Part shown: in pieces, positions 30,495 to 44,308 of the stretch
Layout of the letters: every line of letters begins with the position of its first letter
How positions within the stretch are numbered: position 1 is the first letter of the stretch
Assembly: GCF_900624995.1 (NCBI RefSeq)
Contig: NZ_UYXQ01000013.1
Span: forward strand, 1-64,000
Length of the DNA stretch: 64,000 nt
Source: Pseudomonas antarctica
GTDB taxonomy: Bacteria; Pseudomonadota; Gammaproteobacteria; Pseudomonadales; Pseudomonadaceae
Direction of reading: 5' to 3'
Made by a program: the position numbers and the translations under genes
Notes under the pieces: generated by a model
What the model was told of the DNA's origin: nothing
The model's input: only the letters and a program-made list of their open reading frames with translations
Database searches by the model: none

Positions 30495-31262
30495 CTATCT
30501 GAAATCCCGCCGCTCGCGAATCAACGTGTAGGCGTTATGCAACTCGCGGGTTCGCTCGGTCGCCTCGCGCACTTGCGCAGGGCTGGCGCCGGTTCCGGCA
30601 ATTTTATCCGGGTGGTGGCGGCTGAGCAGGCGACGATAGGCGCGTTTGATCACGGTCGGTTCGGTGGTGGACGTCACCCCCAGGATGCGCATCGCGTCCT
30701 GGTAGGCGCCGCTACGATTGGCCAACGGCTTACGCTCCTGCACGTAGTCGGCCGCCAGCGCCTGCAGCTGTTGCGGCGTCCAGCCGAGCCACTTGCCCCA
30801 CAAGTCGATCAAGTCGCGTTCGGCGTTATCCGCCTTGCCGTCCGCCCAGGCCATGCGCCAACACGCGCGCAACACACCTTCGGCGGCATGGGGCTGAGCC
30901 TTGAGCACGCGCAAATAGTTGCGCACCCGGTCAGCGCCGGATTTACCGCGATTGAACGCAGTAATCGCCCGACGCTGGGCCGACTCGGTCATGTCCAACG
31001 CGCGCATTTCCTGGCGCGCCTGCTGGATATGCCCATCCACTACCCGACCATTACTCTTGGCCAGACGCCCCAACAGCACGAACAACAGTTCGTCATTGCG
31101 CAACGCCGGGCGCCCGCCCAGGCGCTCGCGCAATTGCGCCCAGCTTTGCAACTGAAGGCGGCGATCCAGCGCCTGCCCCAGCAATGCCCCCAACAAGGCC
31201 CCCGGAATACTGGCAATGGCAAAGCCAGCCCCGGCACCAATCAGTGTCCCTGGCCACAACAT
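30495..31262 (-). CDS. djlA: DjlA-like TerB/DnaJ co-chaperone
   Basis: Membrane-anchored J-domain protein that stimulates DnaK. The 255 residues have an N-terminal glycine/alanine-rich membrane segment (about 3-28), a central TerB-like helical domain and a C-terminal J domain with the HPD motif (LLSRHHPDKIAG). It follows murU by one base, in an amgK-murU-djlA run on the minus strand. Confidence 0.9.
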   Translation of the reverse strand: MLWPGTLIGAGAGFAIASIPGALLGALLGQALDRRLQLQSWAQLRERLGGRPALRNDELLFVLLGRLAKSNGRVVDGHIQQARQEMRALDMTESAQRRAITAFNRGKSGADRVRNYLRVLKAQPHAAEGVLRACWRMAWADGKADNAERDLIDLWGKWLGWTPQQLQALAADYVQERKPLANRSGAYQDAMRILGVTSTTEPTVIKRAYRRLLSRHHPDKIAGTGASPAQVREATERTRELHNAYTLIRERRDFR

Positions 31263-31263
31263 T

Positions 31264-32960
<1,697 letters not shown>

Positions 32961-33090
32961 TACAAGGGTCTCCGACGGCGCTAGCCGTCAAGCGGGTCAT
33001 GCTTTATTATCACGCATCTTTTTCAGACCATCGAGAGGCGTGCGGCCCACACCGCGGGCAGATGGCACGCAGGAAGCCCGGACTAATAAG

Positions 33091-35931
33091 ATGGCATTGA
33101 AATCCCCCGCGTTTCGTAGAAAATTTCCGTTGCTGGTAACCGGCAGTCTGCTGGCCATGCAACCTTTCGCCACCTCATTCGTGGTCGCCGCGGAACAGTA
33201 TGACTGCTCAGTCTCTGCTTCGGGTGCCTGGGATTGCGCGCCAAAAACCGCCGCAGCCCCGTTGCCACCACGCCCGGTGCATGACGGCGCAGCCGTCAGC
33301 TCCGCCGGCAGCACGGCGCAAGCCGATGCCGGTGGCAGCGCCGATGCCGGGCCGAAGACCGCGCTGGTCACCGAAGCCAAGGGCCGAGGCCTGCGTGCGC
33401 GCAGCGCCGACTACAGCCACTTGGACTGGGTACCGCGCGAGAAGCTGACTGCAGCCCAGTTGGCCGAAACCGGTCCTTACTGCGCTGGCGCGTACATCGA
33501 GCCGATGCGTCCAGGCATGAACGACAAGACGGACAAGAGCGATGCGCCGACCTTTATCGGTGCCAAGGTCTCTCGTTACGAGCAGGAACAACAGATCGCA
33601 ACCCTGGCCGGCGACGTCGTCATGCGCCAGGGCAGCATGCAGTTGGAGTCGCAAGAAGCCAGCCTGTATCAAGCCGAGAACCGTGGCGAGCTGAACGGCA
33701 ACGTTCGACTGCGCGACAACGGCGCCCTGATCGTCGGTGACCATGCCGAGGTTCAGCTCGATACGGGCGCCGCCCAGATCGACAACGCCGAATACGTGCT
33801 GCACAAATCGCGCATTCGCGGTAACGCGCTGTACGCCAAACGTGCCGAGAACGCGATCATCCGTCTCAAGGACGGTACGTACACCACCTGCGAGCCGGAC
33901 AGCAACGCCTGGCAGCTCAAAGGCAACAACATCACGTTGAACCCGGCCACCGGCTTCGGTACGGCGACCAACGCGACGTTGCGGATCAAGAACATTCCGA
34001 TCCTGTACACCCCGTACATCTATTTCCCGATCGACGATCGTCGTCAATCCGGCTTCCTGCCGCCGAGCTTCAGCACCGGCAGCGAAACCGGCTTCACGCT
34101 GGTAACGCCGTACTACTTCAACCTGGCGCCAAACTACGATGCCACGTTGTACCCGCAGTACATGACCAAGCGCGGTTTGTTGATGGAAGGCGAGTTCCGC
34201 TACCTCACCAAATCCAGCGAAGGTCAGTTCGGCGGCGCGTACCTGAACGACGACAGCGACGAGCGGAAAAAACAGACCGACTACGAAAAAACTCGCTACA
34301 TGCTCAACTGGCAGCATAAGGGCGGGCTCGATTCGCGCCTGTCGACCCAGGTCGACTACACGAAGATCAGCGACCCGTTCTACTTCCAGGACTTGAAGGC
34401 CTATCAGGAAGGTATCCAGACCCAGGACTTCGTCAACCAGCAGGGCTCCCTGACCTATCGCGGTGACAGCTATCAGGCGCGCCTGAACGTTCAGGCTTAC
34501 CAACTGGCGACGATTTCCCAGATCACCCCGTATGACCGACTGCCGCAGATCACCTTCAATGGCGCTCTGCCGTACCATCCGGGTGGTTTGAACTTTACTT
34601 ATGAGACTGAGGCTGTTCGGTTTGACCGGGACCTCAGGAGCGGCACCATTTTCGACAAGGAAGGTGGCCCGTTCGATGAGAGGGGTGTTGCTGTAGGTAA
34701 AAAGCGTCTGGATGATTACGTAACAGGTCTGACCCGTGCAAACGGTACTCGCCTGAACGTTGCGCCAGCCGTCGAATACCCGATGAACTGGACCTACGGT
34801 TTTATCACGCCGAAGCTCAAGTATGTCTACACCAAGTACGATCTGGACCTTGATACCAAGGGCAAGCAAGATATTGTTGATGCTCAGTTGGCTGCTACTA
34901 AGCCGGGTGCATCTCCATACGCCGGCGGCGTATTCAAAAGCTCCCAAGACCGCGCAATCCCAATCGCCAGCGTAGACAGCGGCCTGTACTTCGACCGCAA
35001 TACCAACTGGTTCGGCAAAGACTATCGCCAAACCCTGGAGCCGCGGGCCTTCTACCTCTATGTCCCGAACAAGGACCAGAGCGATATCCCGGTGTTCGAC
35101 ACCAGCGAGTACTCGTTCAGCTACGCCTCTCTGTTCCGCGACAACCGCTTCAGCGGCAACGACCGGATCGGCGACGAGAACAAGCTGTCCCTGGGCTTAA
35201 CCAGCCGCTGGATCGAAGAGAATGGCTTCGAACGTCAGCGCGCGTCCATAGGCCAAGCGGTGTACTTCAAGGATCGCCAGGTTCAACTGCCGGGCATCCT
35301 CGCCTCCGACCGTGCCGATGCACAGTCTGACGTATCGCCAGTTGCCCTGGAATACGAGTTCCGCTTCAACCGCGACTGGCGCGCCACTGCCGACTACAAC
35401 TGGGACACCGAGGAACACAGCCCTCGTTCCGGCAGCGCAATGCTCCACTACCAGCCGGAAGACAACCCGAACAAGATCATCAACGTCGGCTACCGCTATC
35501 GTAATGACCAGGTTGTCTACAACCAGTTGACCGGCAAATGGCAGTTCGGTGGTGACTATGGTCAACCCGACGCAAACTTCGTGAAGGATTACTACAAAAT
35601 CCAGCAACACGATTTCTCGATGATGTGGCCGATCATTCCTCAGTGGAACCTGATCACCCGCTGGCAGTATGACTATGCCCGCAACCGTACCCTGGAAGCC
35701 TTCGGTGGTTTCGAGTACGACAACTGCTGCTGGAAACTGCGCGTCATCAACCGTTACTGGGTTTCCAACGACGAATACAGCCAGATCGCCCCGCTCAACG
35801 AAAAGGGTGACCACGGGCTCTTCTTCCAGATCGTCCTTAAAGGACTCGGCGGCCTGACTGGCGCCAAGGTAGAGAGCTTCCTCGACAAAGGCATTCAAGG
35901 TTATCGTGAACGTGAAGATCAAGCTTTCTGA
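33091..35931 (+). CDS. lptD: LPS-assembly outer-membrane protein LptD
   Basis: Outer-membrane barrel that inserts LPS, working with LptE. The 946 residues have a signal peptide (ending near VVAAEQ), N-terminal cysteines (YDCSV, WDCAP), the periplasmic OstA/jellyroll domain and a C-terminal barrel with the paired cysteines NCCWKL that make the essential disulfides. The ATG giving [10 protein letters not shown] is the family-like start; the open frame extends 67 codons upstream. surA starts inside its last 26 bases. Codon use shifts in two barrel-loop segments (see findings). Confidence 0.95.
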   Translation: MALKSPAFRRKFPLLVTGSLLAMQPFATSFVVAAEQYDCSVSASGAWDCAPKTAAAPLPPRPVHDGAAVSSAGSTAQADAGGSADAGPKTALVTEAKGRGLRARSADYSHLDWVPREKLTAAQLAETGPYCAGAYIEPMRPGMNDKTDKSDAPTFIGAKVSRYEQEQQIATLAGDVVMRQGSMQLESQEASLYQAENRGELNGNVRLRDNGALIVGDHAEVQLDTGAAQIDNAEYVLHKSRIRGNALYAKRAENAIIRLKDGTYTTCEPDSNAWQLKGNNITLNPATGFGTATNATLRIKNIPILYTPYIYFPIDDRRQSGFLPPSFSTGSETGFTLVTPYYFNLAPNYDATLYPQYMTKRGLLMEGEFRYLTKSSEGQFGGAYLNDDSDERKKQTDYEKTRYMLNWQHKGGLDSRLSTQVDYTKISDPFYFQDLKAYQEGIQTQDFVNQQGSLTYRGDSYQARLNVQAYQLATISQITPYDRLPQITFNGALPYHPGGLNFTYETEAVRFDRDLRSGTIFDKEGGPFDERGVAVGKKRLDDYVTGLTRANGTRLNVAPAVEYPMNWTYGFITPKLKYVYTKYDLDLDTKGKQDIVDAQLAATKPGASPYAGGVFKSSQDRAIPIASVDSGLYFDRNTNWFGKDYRQTLEPRAFYLYVPNKDQSDIPVFDTSEYSFSYASLFRDNRFSGNDRIGDENKLSLGLTSRWIEENGFERQRASIGQAVYFKDRQVQLPGILASDRADAQSDVSPVALEYEFRFNRDWRATADYNWDTEEHSPRSGSAMLHYQPEDNPNKIINVGYRYRNDQVVYNQLTGKWQFGGDYGQPDANFVKDYYKIQQHDFSMMWPIIPQWNLITRWQYDYARNRTLEAFGGFEYDNCCWKLRVINRYWVSNDEYSQIAPLNEKGDHGLFFQIVLKGLGGLTGAKVESFLDKGIQGYREREDQAF

Positions 35932-37246
35932 TTGCTTGCGCCCGCTAGTGCTGGGCGCGCTGTTCCTGGGGACCGCATCGGCACACGCGGCGGTTCAACA
36001 GCTGGACAAGGTAGTGGCCATCGTCGATAACGACGTGATCATGCAGAGCCAACTGGACCAACGGGTCAAGGAAGTTCAGCAAACCATCGCCAAGCGTGGC
36101 GGCGGCGTGCCGCCCACCAGCGTACTGGACCCACAGGTGTTGGAACGCCTGATCGTCGAAAACCTGCAACTGCAGATCGGCGATCGTTCCGGCATCCGTA
36201 TTTCGGACGAAGAGCTTAACCAGGCCGTTGGCACCATCGCTCAACGCAACAACATGAGCATTGACCAGTTCCGTGCTGCCCTGGCTCGCGACGGCCTGTC
36301 CTATGAGGACGCCCGTGACCAGATCCGCCGCGAAATGATCATCAGCCGTGTGCGTCAACGCCGTGTGGCCGAACGGGTCCAGGTGTCCGAGCAGGAAGTG
36401 AAGAACTTCCTGGCGTCAGACCTTGGCAAGATGCAGCTCTCCGAAGAGCTGCACCTGGCCAATATCCTGATCCCGACACCGGACAGCGCCAACGCTGAGC
36501 AGCTTAATGCCGCCGCCGCAAAAACCCAGGCTATTTATGACCGCCTGAAAGCCGGTGCTGACTTTGCCCAAACGGCGATTGCCGTTTCCGGCAGCGACAA
36601 CGCCCTGGACGGCGGCGACATGGGATGGCGTAAAGCTGCTCAATTGCCACCTCCGTTTGACCGTGAACTGAGCGCCATGCAACCGGGTGAAATCACTCAG
36701 CCAGCACGTACGCCGGGCGGCTTCATCATCCTCAAGTTACTGGCAAAACGTGGCGGCGAGACCTCGCTGAAAGACGAAGTGCATGTTCGTCATATCTTGG
36801 TCAAACCAAGCGAAATCCGTACCGAGGCGCAAACCAAGGAACTGGCCCAGAAGATCTATGACCGCATTGAAGGCGGTGAAGACTTCGCAACCCTGGCCAA
36901 GAGCTTCTCCGAAGACCCGGGCTCAGCTCTCAACGGTGGCGACCTGAACTGGATCGACCCGAAAGCCTTGGTGCCTGAGTTCCAGCAAGTGATGGCCGAT
37001 ACCCCGCAAGGCGTGCTGTCCAAGCCGTTCAAGACCCAATACGGCTGGCATGTGCTGGAAGTCCTTGGCCGTCGCGCCACTGACAACACCACCCAGGCCC
37101 GCGAGCAGCAAGCACTGACTGTATTGCGTAACCGCAAGTACGACGAAGAGCTGCAAACCTGGTTGCGTCAGATCCGTGACGAAGCCTACGTAGAAAACAA
37201 GCTGCCCGGCGCCGAGCAAACAGGCACCGACCAGGCAAAACAGTGA
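35906..37246 (+). CDS. surA: peptidyl-prolyl cis-trans isomerase / chaperone SurA
   Basis: Periplasmic chaperone for outer-membrane proteins such as LptD. The 446 residues include a signal peptide ending near SAHAAV, an N-terminal chaperone domain and two parvulin domains ([11 protein letters not shown] ... and [13 protein letters not shown] ...). The GTG start at 35906, with AAGG five bases upstream, lies inside lptD in another frame; a second GTG six bases on is possible. The lptD-surA coupling makes functional sense. Confidence 0.94.
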   Translation: MNVKIKLSDCLRPLVLGALFLGTASAHAAVQQLDKVVAIVDNDVIMQSQLDQRVKEVQQTIAKRGGGVPPTSVLDPQVLERLIVENLQLQIGDRSGIRISDEELNQAVGTIAQRNNMSIDQFRAALARDGLSYEDARDQIRREMIISRVRQRRVAERVQVSEQEVKNFLASDLGKMQLSEELHLANILIPTPDSANAEQLNAAAAKTQAIYDRLKAGADFAQTAIAVSGSDNALDGGDMGWRKAAQLPPPFDRELSAMQPGEITQPARTPGGFIILKLLAKRGGETSLKDEVHVRHILVKPSEIRTEAQTKELAQKIYDRIEGGEDFATLAKSFSEDPGSALNGGDLNWIDPKALVPEFQQVMADTPQGVLSKPFKTQYGWHVLEVLGRRATDNTTQAREQQALTVLRNRKYDEELQTWLRQIRDEAYVENKLPGAEQTGTDQAKQ

Positions 37247-38232
37247 AACCCCAGCGTTTCGCGGTAACACCCGGCGAGCCGGCCGGCATTGGTCCAGACC
37301 TGTGCCTGCTGCTCGCCTCTCAACCTCAGCCACACCCCCTGATTGCTATTACCAGCCGCGACCTGCTCCTTGAGCGGGCCGCGCAGCTGGGTGTGGCTGT
37401 CCACCTGCTGGACGTGGTGCCGGGCAACTGGCCCGACCTGCCAGCACCCGCGGGCAGCCTGTATGTGTGGGATACCGCGCTTGCAGCCAACGTCGTGGCC
37501 GGGCAACTGAACAAAGCCAATGCGGCGTTTGTGCTGGAAACCTTGACCCGTGCAGGCCAGGGCTGCATCGATGGCGACTTCGCCGGCATGATCACCGGCC
37601 CAGTGCACAAGGGCGTGATCAACGAATCCGGCATCGCCTTTTCCGGGCATACCGAATTCCTTGCTGAACTGACCAATACCGTCCAAGTTGTGATGATGCT
37701 GGCCACGCGCGGCCTGCGGGTTGCCCTGGTGACCACGCACCTGCCCTTGCGCGATATCGCCGATGCCATCACCGCCGAGCGCGTGGAGCGCGTCACACGC
37801 ATCCTGCACGCCGACCTGCAACAGAAATTCGGCATTGCCCAACCGCGCATCCTCGTCTGTGGGCTTAACCCGCACGCCGGCGAAGGCGGCCATTTAGGCC
37901 ATGAAGAAATAGACATTATTGAACCGACATTAGAGCGTCTGCGCCAAGAAGGCATGGACCTGCGTGGCCCACTGCCTGCGGACACTCTGTTTACCCCCAA
38001 GTATCTGGAGCACTGCGACGCAGTGCTGGCGATGTACCATGACCAGGGGCTGCCCGTGCTGAAATACAAAGGCTTCGGCGCCGCAGTCAATGTGACACTG
38101 GGCCTGCCGATCATCCGCACCTCCGTCGACCATGGCACCGCCCTGGACCTGGCGGGCAGCGGCAAGATCGATACCGGCAGCCTGCACGTGGCCCTGGAAA
38201 CCGCCTATCAGATGGCCGAGACCCGTATATGA
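37243..38232 (+). CDS. pdxA: 4-hydroxythreonine-4-phosphate dehydrogenase
   Basis: NAD-dependent step of pyridoxal 5'-phosphate synthesis. 329 residues from a GTG start that overlaps the surA stop (GTGA). The N-terminus [19 protein letters not shown], the metal-site [10 protein letters not shown], the [10 protein letters not shown] segment and [11 protein letters not shown] are diagnostic. Confidence 0.96.
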   Translation: MKPQRFAVTPGEPAGIGPDLCLLLASQPQPHPLIAITSRDLLLERAAQLGVAVHLLDVVPGNWPDLPAPAGSLYVWDTALAANVVAGQLNKANAAFVLETLTRAGQGCIDGDFAGMITGPVHKGVINESGIAFSGHTEFLAELTNTVQVVMMLATRGLRVALVTTHLPLRDIADAITAERVERVTRILHADLQQKFGIAQPRILVCGLNPHAGEGGHLGHEEIDIIEPTLERLRQEGMDLRGPLPADTLFTPKYLEHCDAVLAMYHDQGLPVLKYKGFGAAVNVTLGLPIIRTSVDHGTALDLAGSGKIDTGSLHVALETAYQMAETRI

Positions 38233-39041
38233 CCGAGCATTACCAACACCGGGCGCGCAAGCGCTTCGGGCAAAACTTCCTGCACGACGCTGGCGTAATC
38301 GACCGCATCCTGCGCTCCATCCATGCCAAGCCGGAAGACCGCTTGCTGGAAATCGGCCCGGGCCAGGGCGCACTGACCCAAGGCCTGCTGGCCAGTGGCG
38401 GTCAACTGGACGTGGTTGAACTGGACAAGGACCTGATCCCGATCCTCAATCAGCAGTTCGCCGGTAAATCCAACTTCAATCTGCACCAGGGCGATGCACT
38501 GAAGTTCGACTTCAACAGCCTCAATGCCGCGCCCAACAGCCTGCGAGTTGTGGGCAACCTGCCGTACAACATCTCCACGCCGCTGATTTTCCACCTGCTG
38601 AACAACGCAGGGATCATCCGCGACATGCACTTCATGCTGCAAAAAGAAGTGGTTGAGCGCTTGGCCGCAGGGCCTGGTGGTGGTGATTGGGGCCGCCTTT
38701 CGATCATGGTCCAGTACCATTGCCGCGTGGAACACCTGTTCAACGTCGGCCCGGGTGCGTTCAACCCGCCACCGAAGGTCGACTCGGCCATCGTGCGCCT
38801 GGTGCCCCACGCTGTGTTGCCGCACCCGGCCAAGGATCACAAGTTGCTCGAGCGCGTGGTGCGCGAAGCGTTCAATCAGCGTCGCAAGACCCTGCGCAAC
38901 ACGCTCAAGGCGCTGTTGAGCAACGCTGAAATCGAAGCCGCCGGCGTCGATGGCAGCCTGCGCCCCGAGCAACTGGACCTGGCCGCATTTGTACGCCTGG
39001 CTGACCAGCTTGCCATTCAGCCTGCGCCAGCCGAGGACTGA
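38229..39041 (+). CDS. rsmA: 16S rRNA dimethyladenosine transferase (KsgA)
   Basis: Dimethylates two adjacent adenosines near the 3' end of 16S rRNA during 30S maturation. The 270 residues include RFGQNFLHD, the SAM-binding [10 protein letters not shown] and the catalytic NLPYNIST motif. It overlaps pdxA by four bases (ATGA), as usual in gammaproteobacteria. Confidence 0.97.
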   Translation: MTEHYQHRARKRFGQNFLHDAGVIDRILRSIHAKPEDRLLEIGPGQGALTQGLLASGGQLDVVELDKDLIPILNQQFAGKSNFNLHQGDALKFDFNSLNAAPNSLRVVGNLPYNISTPLIFHLLNNAGIIRDMHFMLQKEVVERLAAGPGGGDWGRLSIMVQYHCRVEHLFNVGPGAFNPPPKVDSAIVRLVPHAVLPHPAKDHKLLERVVREAFNQRRKTLRNTLKALLSNAEIEAAGVDGSLRPEQLDLAAFVRLADQLAIQPAPAED

Positions 39042-39147
39042 AGCCTGCGATGCACGGGCCAGACAGCATATCTGGCCTAGTGCCCTGCTGATGGCCTAGA
39101 CTGACCCGCATCTGCTGTCCTCCGCTTTTGCTTTTAAGGCCTCTTGC

Positions 39148-39528
39148 ATGTCCGATCCTCGCTACCAGATCGACGTCAGCGTCGTCACCCGCTTCCTCGC
39201 GGACCAATCGCAACCCGAACACAACCGCTTCGCCTTTGCCTACACCATCACGGTGAAGAACAACGGGCAGGTGCCGGCCAAGCTGCTGTCGCGCCACTGG
39301 GTGATCACCGACGGTGACGGCCAGGTCGAAGAGGTGCGCGGTGCCGGTGTGGTTGGCCAGCAACCGTTGATCGACATTGGCGCCAGCCATACCTACAGCA
39401 GCGGCACGGTCATGACCTCCAAGGTTGGCACCATGCAGGGCTCGTATCAGATGAAGGCCACCGACGGTAAGTTGTTCGACGCCATCATCGCGCCGTTCCG
39501 CCTCGCGGTGCCTGGAGCCCTGCACTGA
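39148..39528 (+). CDS. apaG: ApaG protein (CO2+/Mg2+ efflux-associated family)
   Basis: 126-residue single-domain protein of fibronectin-III-like fold, starting [20 protein letters not shown] and carrying the GxGxVGxQP-like segment [11 protein letters not shown]. Biochemical role is uncertain. Its stop overlaps the apaH start by one base (TGATG). Confidence 0.95.
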   Translation: MSDPRYQIDVSVVTRFLADQSQPEHNRFAFAYTITVKNNGQVPAKLLSRHWVITDGDGQVEEVRGAGVVGQQPLIDIGASHTYSSGTVMTSKVGTMQGSYQMKATDGKLFDAIIAPFRLAVPGALH

Positions 39529-40376
39529 TGGCGACTTACGCAGTCGGCGATCTGCAAGGCTGCCTGCAGCCCCTTAAGTGCTTGCTGAAACGAGTGGCCT
39601 TTGACCCGGCAAGCGACCGCCTGTGGCTGGTGGGTGACTTGGTCAATCGCGGCCCCGAGTCCCTGGACACCTTGCGCTACTTATATAGCCTGCGTGATTC
39701 GCTGGTGTGTGTACTGGGCAACCACGACCTGCACCTGCTGGCCGCCGGCAATAACATCGAGCGCCTGAAAAAGGGCGACACCCTGCGTGAGATCCTTGAA
39801 GCGCCGGATCGCGCCGAGCTGCTGGAGTGGCTGCGCCGGCAGAAGCTGATGCATTACGACGAAGGCCGCAACATGGCGCTGGTCCATGCGGGCATCCCGC
39901 CGCAGTGGACGCTGAAAAAAGCCCTCAAGTGCGCCGCCGAAGTCGAGAGCGCCCTGGCCGATGACAGCCTATACACCGCCTACCTTGACGGCATGTACGG
40001 CAACGAGCCCGTCAAGTGGGACAACGACCTTACCGGCGTGCCCCGCCTACGCGTGATCACCAACTACTTCACCCGCATGCGCTTCTGCACCGTCGAAGGC
40101 AAGCTCGACCTCAAGAGCAAAGAAGGCGCCGACACCGCGCAGCCCGGCTACAAGCCGTGGTTCGCTCACAAGGAACGCAAGACCCGTGACACGAAGATCA
40201 TCTTCGGCCATTGGGCAGCCCTTGAAGGCAAATGCGACGAGCCCGGCGTGTTCGCCCTCGATACCGGCTGCGTGTGGGGCGCTAGCATGACCCTGATGAA
40301 TATCGACACCGGCGAGCGCCTGAGCTGCCAGTGCCAGCCCCCTCTTTCCGTGACACTGCCGGCCGCCAAGCCATAG
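39528..40376 (+). CDS. apaH: symmetrical diadenosine-tetraphosphatase
   Basis: Hydrolyses Ap4A to two ADP, and removes Np4 caps from RNA. The 282-residue metallophosphoesterase has the motifs GDLQGC near residues 7-12, GDLVNRG and GNHDLHL. Coupled to apaG by start/stop overlap; glpE follows after nine bases. Confidence 0.97.
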   Translation: MATYAVGDLQGCLQPLKCLLKRVAFDPASDRLWLVGDLVNRGPESLDTLRYLYSLRDSLVCVLGNHDLHLLAAGNNIERLKKGDTLREILEAPDRAELLEWLRRQKLMHYDEGRNMALVHAGIPPQWTLKKALKCAAEVESALADDSLYTAYLDGMYGNEPVKWDNDLTGVPRLRVITNYFTRMRFCTVEGKLDLKSKEGADTAQPGYKPWFAHKERKTRDTKIIFGHWAALEGKCDEPGVFALDTGCVWGASMTLMNIDTGERLSCQCQPPLSVTLPAAKP

Positions 40377-40385
40377 GAGCCCGCC

Positions 40386-40715
40386 ATGAGCGAATTCAAA
40401 CGTATCCCTCCCGAACAAGCACAAGCCCTGCGTGAGAAAGGTGCAGTAGTGGTCGACATCCGCGACCAGCCAACTTACGCGGCGGCCCACATCACCGGCG
40501 CCCAGCACTTGGATAACGTCAACATCGCCGACTTCATCCGCGCCGCCGACCTCGACGCGCCGGTGATCGTCGCCTGTTACCACGGCAACTCCAGCCAGAG
40601 CGCGGCGGCCTACCTGATCAGCCAGGGCTTCTCTGACGTGTATAGCCTGGACGGCGGCTTTGAGCTGTGGCGTGCGACCTATCCTGCAGAAATTGCCTCC
40701 AGCGATTCGCAATAA
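40386..40715 (+). CDS. glpE: thiosulfate sulfurtransferase GlpE (rhodanese)
   Basis: 109-residue single-domain rhodanese that moves sulfane sulfur from thiosulfate to cyanide or thioredoxin. Catalytic Cys64 lies in [15 protein letters not shown] precedes the ATG. Last gene of the lptD-to-glpE run. Confidence 0.93.
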   Translation: MSEFKRIPPEQAQALREKGAVVVDIRDQPTYAAAHITGAQHLDNVNIADFIRAADLDAPVIVACYHGNSSQSAAAYLISQGFSDVYSLDGGFELWRATYPAEIASSDSQ

Positions 40716-41000
40716 TTTTTTTCACACCCCGCTACCCCGCGTGACGCTTGGGCTCGCGTCGTTTCTGACGAACGGCGCAGCCAAACTAATTACGTATCCC
40801 GCCTTGACCTCCCCGATTCCGAACTATCCTTAAGCGCAGGCCATCCGAATCAGGGGAGAGCCGGTACACCGGCGTGCGGGTCATCGGTAGCGTTTGAGGG
40901 TGTTTGGGGGGAAAACGGCCATTGGTTGATCACCAATGACTGCCAGCATCGACTGATTGACCCGGCGTCGGCTCCACGTATCGAGCGAGGTGACGACGTC
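40716..41000 (+). other. intergenic region upstream of prkA
   Basis: 285 bases without a supported gene. It contains a short palindrome (AGCCGGTACACCGGC, 40859-40873), G-rich stretches and GCGAGGTGAC as ribosome-binding region of prkA. The prkA-yeaH-spoVR cluster is RpoS-dependent in related bacteria, so a stationary-phase promoter is expected here, but I cannot place it. Confidence 0.5.
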
Positions 41001-42923
41001 ATGAGTATCTTTAGCCACTTCCAACAACGCTTCGCGTCCACACAGCAAGAAGAACTCACGCTGCAAGAGTATCTCGAGCTGTGCAAACAAGACCGCAGCA
41101 CCTACGCGTCTGCCGCCGAACGTCTGCTATTGGCGATTGGTGAGCCGGAGCTGGTGGAAACCGCCAACAATTCGCGCCTGTCGCGAATATTTTCCAACAA
41201 GGTGATCCGCCGCTACCCGGCCTTTGAAGACTTCCACGGCATGGAAGAATGCATTGACCAGATCGTCTCCTACTTCCGCCATGCCGCCCAAGGCCTGGAA
41301 GAGAAGAAGCAAATCCTCTACCTGCTCGGCCCCGTTGGCGGGGGCAAGTCGTCCCTGGCCGAAAAACTCAAACAACTGATCGAGAAGGTGCCCTTCTACG
41401 CGATCAAGGGTTCACCGGTCTTCGAGTCGCCATTGGGCCTGTTCAACGCCACGGAAGATGGCGAGATCCTCGAAGAAGACTTCGGCATCCCACGGCGCTA
41501 CCTCAATACCATCATGTCGCCGTGGGCCACCAAGCGCCTGGCCGAGTTTGGCGGGGATATCAGCCAGTTCCGCGTGGTGAAACTCTACCCGTCGATTCTC
41601 AACCAGATCGGCGTGGCAAAAACCGAACCGGGTGACGAGAACAACCAGGACATCTCGGCATTGGTGGGCAAGGTCGATATTCGCAAACTCGAAGAATTCC
41701 CACAGAACGACGCCGACGCCTACAGCTACTCGGGCGCGCTTTGCCGGGCCAACCAGGGCCTGATGGAATTCGTGGAGATGTTCAAGGCGCCGATCAAGGT
41801 GCTGCACCCACTGCTCACGGCTACCCAGGAAGGTAACTACAACAGTACCGAAGGCCTGGGCGCGATTCCGTTCACCGGGATTCTGCTGGCCCACTCCAAC
41901 GAATCGGAATGGCACACCTTCCGCAACAACAAGAACAACGAAGCCTTCATCGACCGGATCTACATCGTCAAGGTGCCGTACTGCCTGCGGGTCAGCGATG
42001 AGATCAAGATCTACGACAAGCTGCTGTTCAACAGCTCGCTGGCCAAAGCTCATTGCGCGCCTGACACCCTGAAGATGCTCGCGCAGTTCACCGTGCTGTC
42101 ACGCCTCAAGGAGCCGGAAAACTCAAATATCTATTCGAAGATGCGCGTGTACGACGGCGAAAACCTCAAGGACACCGATCCCAAGGCCAAGTCGATTCAG
42201 GAATACCGCGACACGGCGGGCGTGGATGAAGGCATGAACGGCCTGTCGACACGCTTTGCATTCAAGATCCTTTCCAAGGTCTTTAACTTCGACCCGCACG
42301 AAATCGCCGCCAACCCGGTGCACCTGCTCTATGTGCTGGAGCAGCAAATCGAACAGGAGCAGTTCCAGGCCGAGACACGCGAGCGCTACCTGCGCTTCCT
42401 CAAGGAATACCTGGCGCCGCGCTACATCGAGTTCATCGGCAAGGAAATCCAGACGGCGTACCTGGAGTCCTACAGCGAGTACGGCCAGAACATCTTCGAC
42501 CGCTACGTGCTGTATGCCGACTTCTGGATTCAGGACCAGGAATACCGCGACCCGGAAACCGGCGAGATCCTCAATCGCGTAGCCCTCAACGAGGAGCTTG
42601 AGAAGATTGAGAAGCCGGCCGGCATCAGCAATCCGAAGGATTTTCGCAACGAAATCGTCAACTTCGTCTTGCGCGCCCGGGCCAACAACAACGGCAAGAA
42701 CCCTACCTGGCTCAGCTACGAGAAGCTGCGGGTGGTCATCGAGAAGAAAATGTTCTCCAACACCGAGGATCTGCTGCCGGTCATCAGCTTCAACGCCAAG
42801 GCCAGCAAAGAGGACCAGCAAAAACACAACGACTTCGTCACTCGAATGGTCGAGCGAGGCTACACCGACAAACAGGTACGGCTGCTCTCGGAGTGGTACC
42901 TACGGGTTCGTAAATCACAGTAA
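41001..42923 (+). CDS. prkA: PrkA family AAA+ serine protein kinase (YeaG-like)
   Basis: 640 residues from the ATG giving MSIFSHFQQRF. An AAA+ module with Walker A (GPVGGGKSS) near residue 115 is followed by the PrkA C-terminal kinase-like domain. The homologue YeaG acts in nitrogen-starvation and stationary-phase responses. First gene of the prkA-yeaH-spoVR cluster. Confidence 0.93.
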   Translation: MSIFSHFQQRFASTQQEELTLQEYLELCKQDRSTYASAAERLLLAIGEPELVETANNSRLSRIFSNKVIRRYPAFEDFHGMEECIDQIVSYFRHAAQGLEEKKQILYLLGPVGGGKSSLAEKLKQLIEKVPFYAIKGSPVFESPLGLFNATEDGEILEEDFGIPRRYLNTIMSPWATKRLAEFGGDISQFRVVKLYPSILNQIGVAKTEPGDENNQDISALVGKVDIRKLEEFPQNDADAYSYSGALCRANQGLMEFVEMFKAPIKVLHPLLTATQEGNYNSTEGLGAIPFTGILLAHSNESEWHTFRNNKNNEAFIDRIYIVKVPYCLRVSDEIKIYDKLLFNSSLAKAHCAPDTLKMLAQFTVLSRLKEPENSNIYSKMRVYDGENLKDTDPKAKSIQEYRDTAGVDEGMNGLSTRFAFKILSKVFNFDPHEIAANPVHLLYVLEQQIEQEQFQAETRERYLRFLKEYLAPRYIEFIGKEIQTAYLESYSEYGQNIFDRYVLYADFWIQDQEYRDPETGEILNRVALNEELEKIEKPAGISNPKDFRNEIVNFVLRARANNNGKNPTWLSYEKLRVVIEKKMFSNTEDLLPVISFNAKASKEDQQKHNDFVTRMVERGYTDKQVRLLSEWYLRVRKSQ

Positions 42924-43036
42924 GGCAGCGACAGGCGCGTGCTGCCAGGCTCTTAGCCTGGCAGCTGACCGCTTGTCTCTAAGCTTCCAGCTCGCGGCTT
43001 GAAGCTTGTAACGTGAAGCTGCCCGGAGGGCTCCCC

Positions 43037-44308
43037 ATGAGCTATGTGATCGACCGACGCCTCAATGGCAAGAACAAGAGCACGGTAAACCGTCAGCGTT
43101 TCCTGCGGCGTTACCGTGACCACATCAAAAAGGCCGTTGAAGAGGCCGTCAGCCGCCGCTCCATTACTGACATGGAGCATGGCGAGCAAATCAGCATTCC
43201 CGGACGCGACATCGACGAACCGGTGCTGCACCACGGACGCGGCGGCAAGCAGACCGTCGTGCACCCGGGCAACAAGGAATTCACCACCGGCGAACATATC
43301 CAGCGCCCACAAGGCGGTGGCGGCGGTAAAGGCCCTGGCAAGGCGGGCAATTCCGGCGAAGGCATGGATGAGTTCGTGTTCCAGATCACCCAGGAGGAAT
43401 TCCTCGAGTTCATGTTCGAGGACTTGGAACTGCCCAACCTGGTCAAGCGCAACCTGACCGGCACCGACACCTTCAAGACCGTGCGCGCCGGGATCAGCAA
43501 CGAGGGCAACCCGTCGCGGATCAACATCATCCGTACGCTGCGCTCGGCCCATGCCCGACGTATCGCCCTGTCGGGCAGCAGCCGCGCCAAACTTAAGCAG
43601 GCCAAGGAAGAGCTGGCGCGTTTAAAGCGCGAAGAGCCAGACAACTTCGGCGATATCCAGGAAACCGAAGCGGAAATCGAGAAACTCAGCGCGCGGATTC
43701 ACCGCGTGCCATTCCTCGACACCTTCGACTTGAAATACAACCTGCTGGTCAAACAACCTAACCCAAGCTCCAAGGCCGTGATGTTCTGCCTGATGGATGT
43801 GTCCGGCTCGATGACCCAGGCGACCAAAGACATCGCCAAGCGCTTCTTCATCCTGTTGTACCTGTTCCTGAAGCGGAACTACGACAAGATCGACGTGGTT
43901 TTCATCCGCCATCACACCAGCGCACGAGAAGTCGACGAAGAGGAGTTTTTTTACTCTCGGGAAACCGGCGGCACCATTGTGTCCAGCGCCTTGAAACTGA
44001 TGCAGGAGATCATGGCCGAGCGCTACCCGGCCAACGAGTGGAATATCTACGCCGCCCAGGCTTCCGACGGCGACAACTGGAACGACGATTCGCCGATTTG
44101 CCGCGACATCCTGATCAACCAGATCATGCCGTTCGTGCAGTACTACACGTACGTCGAGATTACCCCCCGTGAGCACCAGGCCCTGTGGTTTGAATACGAA
44201 CGCATCGGTGAAGCCTTTGCCGATACATTCGCCCAGCAGCAACTGGTCTCGGCCGGCGATATCTACCCGGTCTTCCGTGAACTCTTCCAGCGCAGGTTAG
44301 TGACATGA
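43037..44308 (+). CDS. yeaH: UPF0229 / YeaH protein with VWA-like domain
   Basis: 423 residues from the ATG giving [12 protein letters not shown], with GGAGGG six bases before. It has a basic N-terminus, a glycine-rich low-complexity linker (near 95-115), a coiled-coil stretch ([14 protein letters not shown]) and a C-terminal VWA-like domain with the MIDAS-type DVSGSM motif. Partner of PrkA; exact role unknown. The stop overlaps the spoVR start by four bases. Confidence 0.93.
   Translation: MSYVIDRRLNGKNKSTVNRQRFLRRYRDHIKKAVEEAVSRRSITDMEHGEQISIPGRDIDEPVLHHGRGGKQTVVHPGNKEFTTGEHIQRPQGGGGGKGPGKAGNSGEGMDEFVFQITQEEFLEFMFEDLELPNLVKRNLTGTDTFKTVRAGISNEGNPSRINIIRTLRSAHARRIALSGSSRAKLKQAKEELARLKREEPDNFGDIQETEAEIEKLSARIHRVPFLDTFDLKYNLLVKQPNPSSKAVMFCLMDVSGSMTQATKDIAKRFFILLYLFLKRNYDKIDVVFIRHHTSAREVDEEEFFYSRETGGTIVSSALKLMQEIMAERYPANEWNIYAAQASDGDNWNDDSPICRDILINQIMPFVQYYTYVEITPREHQALWFEYERIGEAFADTFAQQQLVSAGDIYPVFRELFQRRLVT

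Noticed and set aside
33208..35031. 607-codon minus-strand frame opposite lptD
   Set aside because: Shadow of GC-rich codons in lptD; no start signal or known motifs, while lptD is unambiguous.
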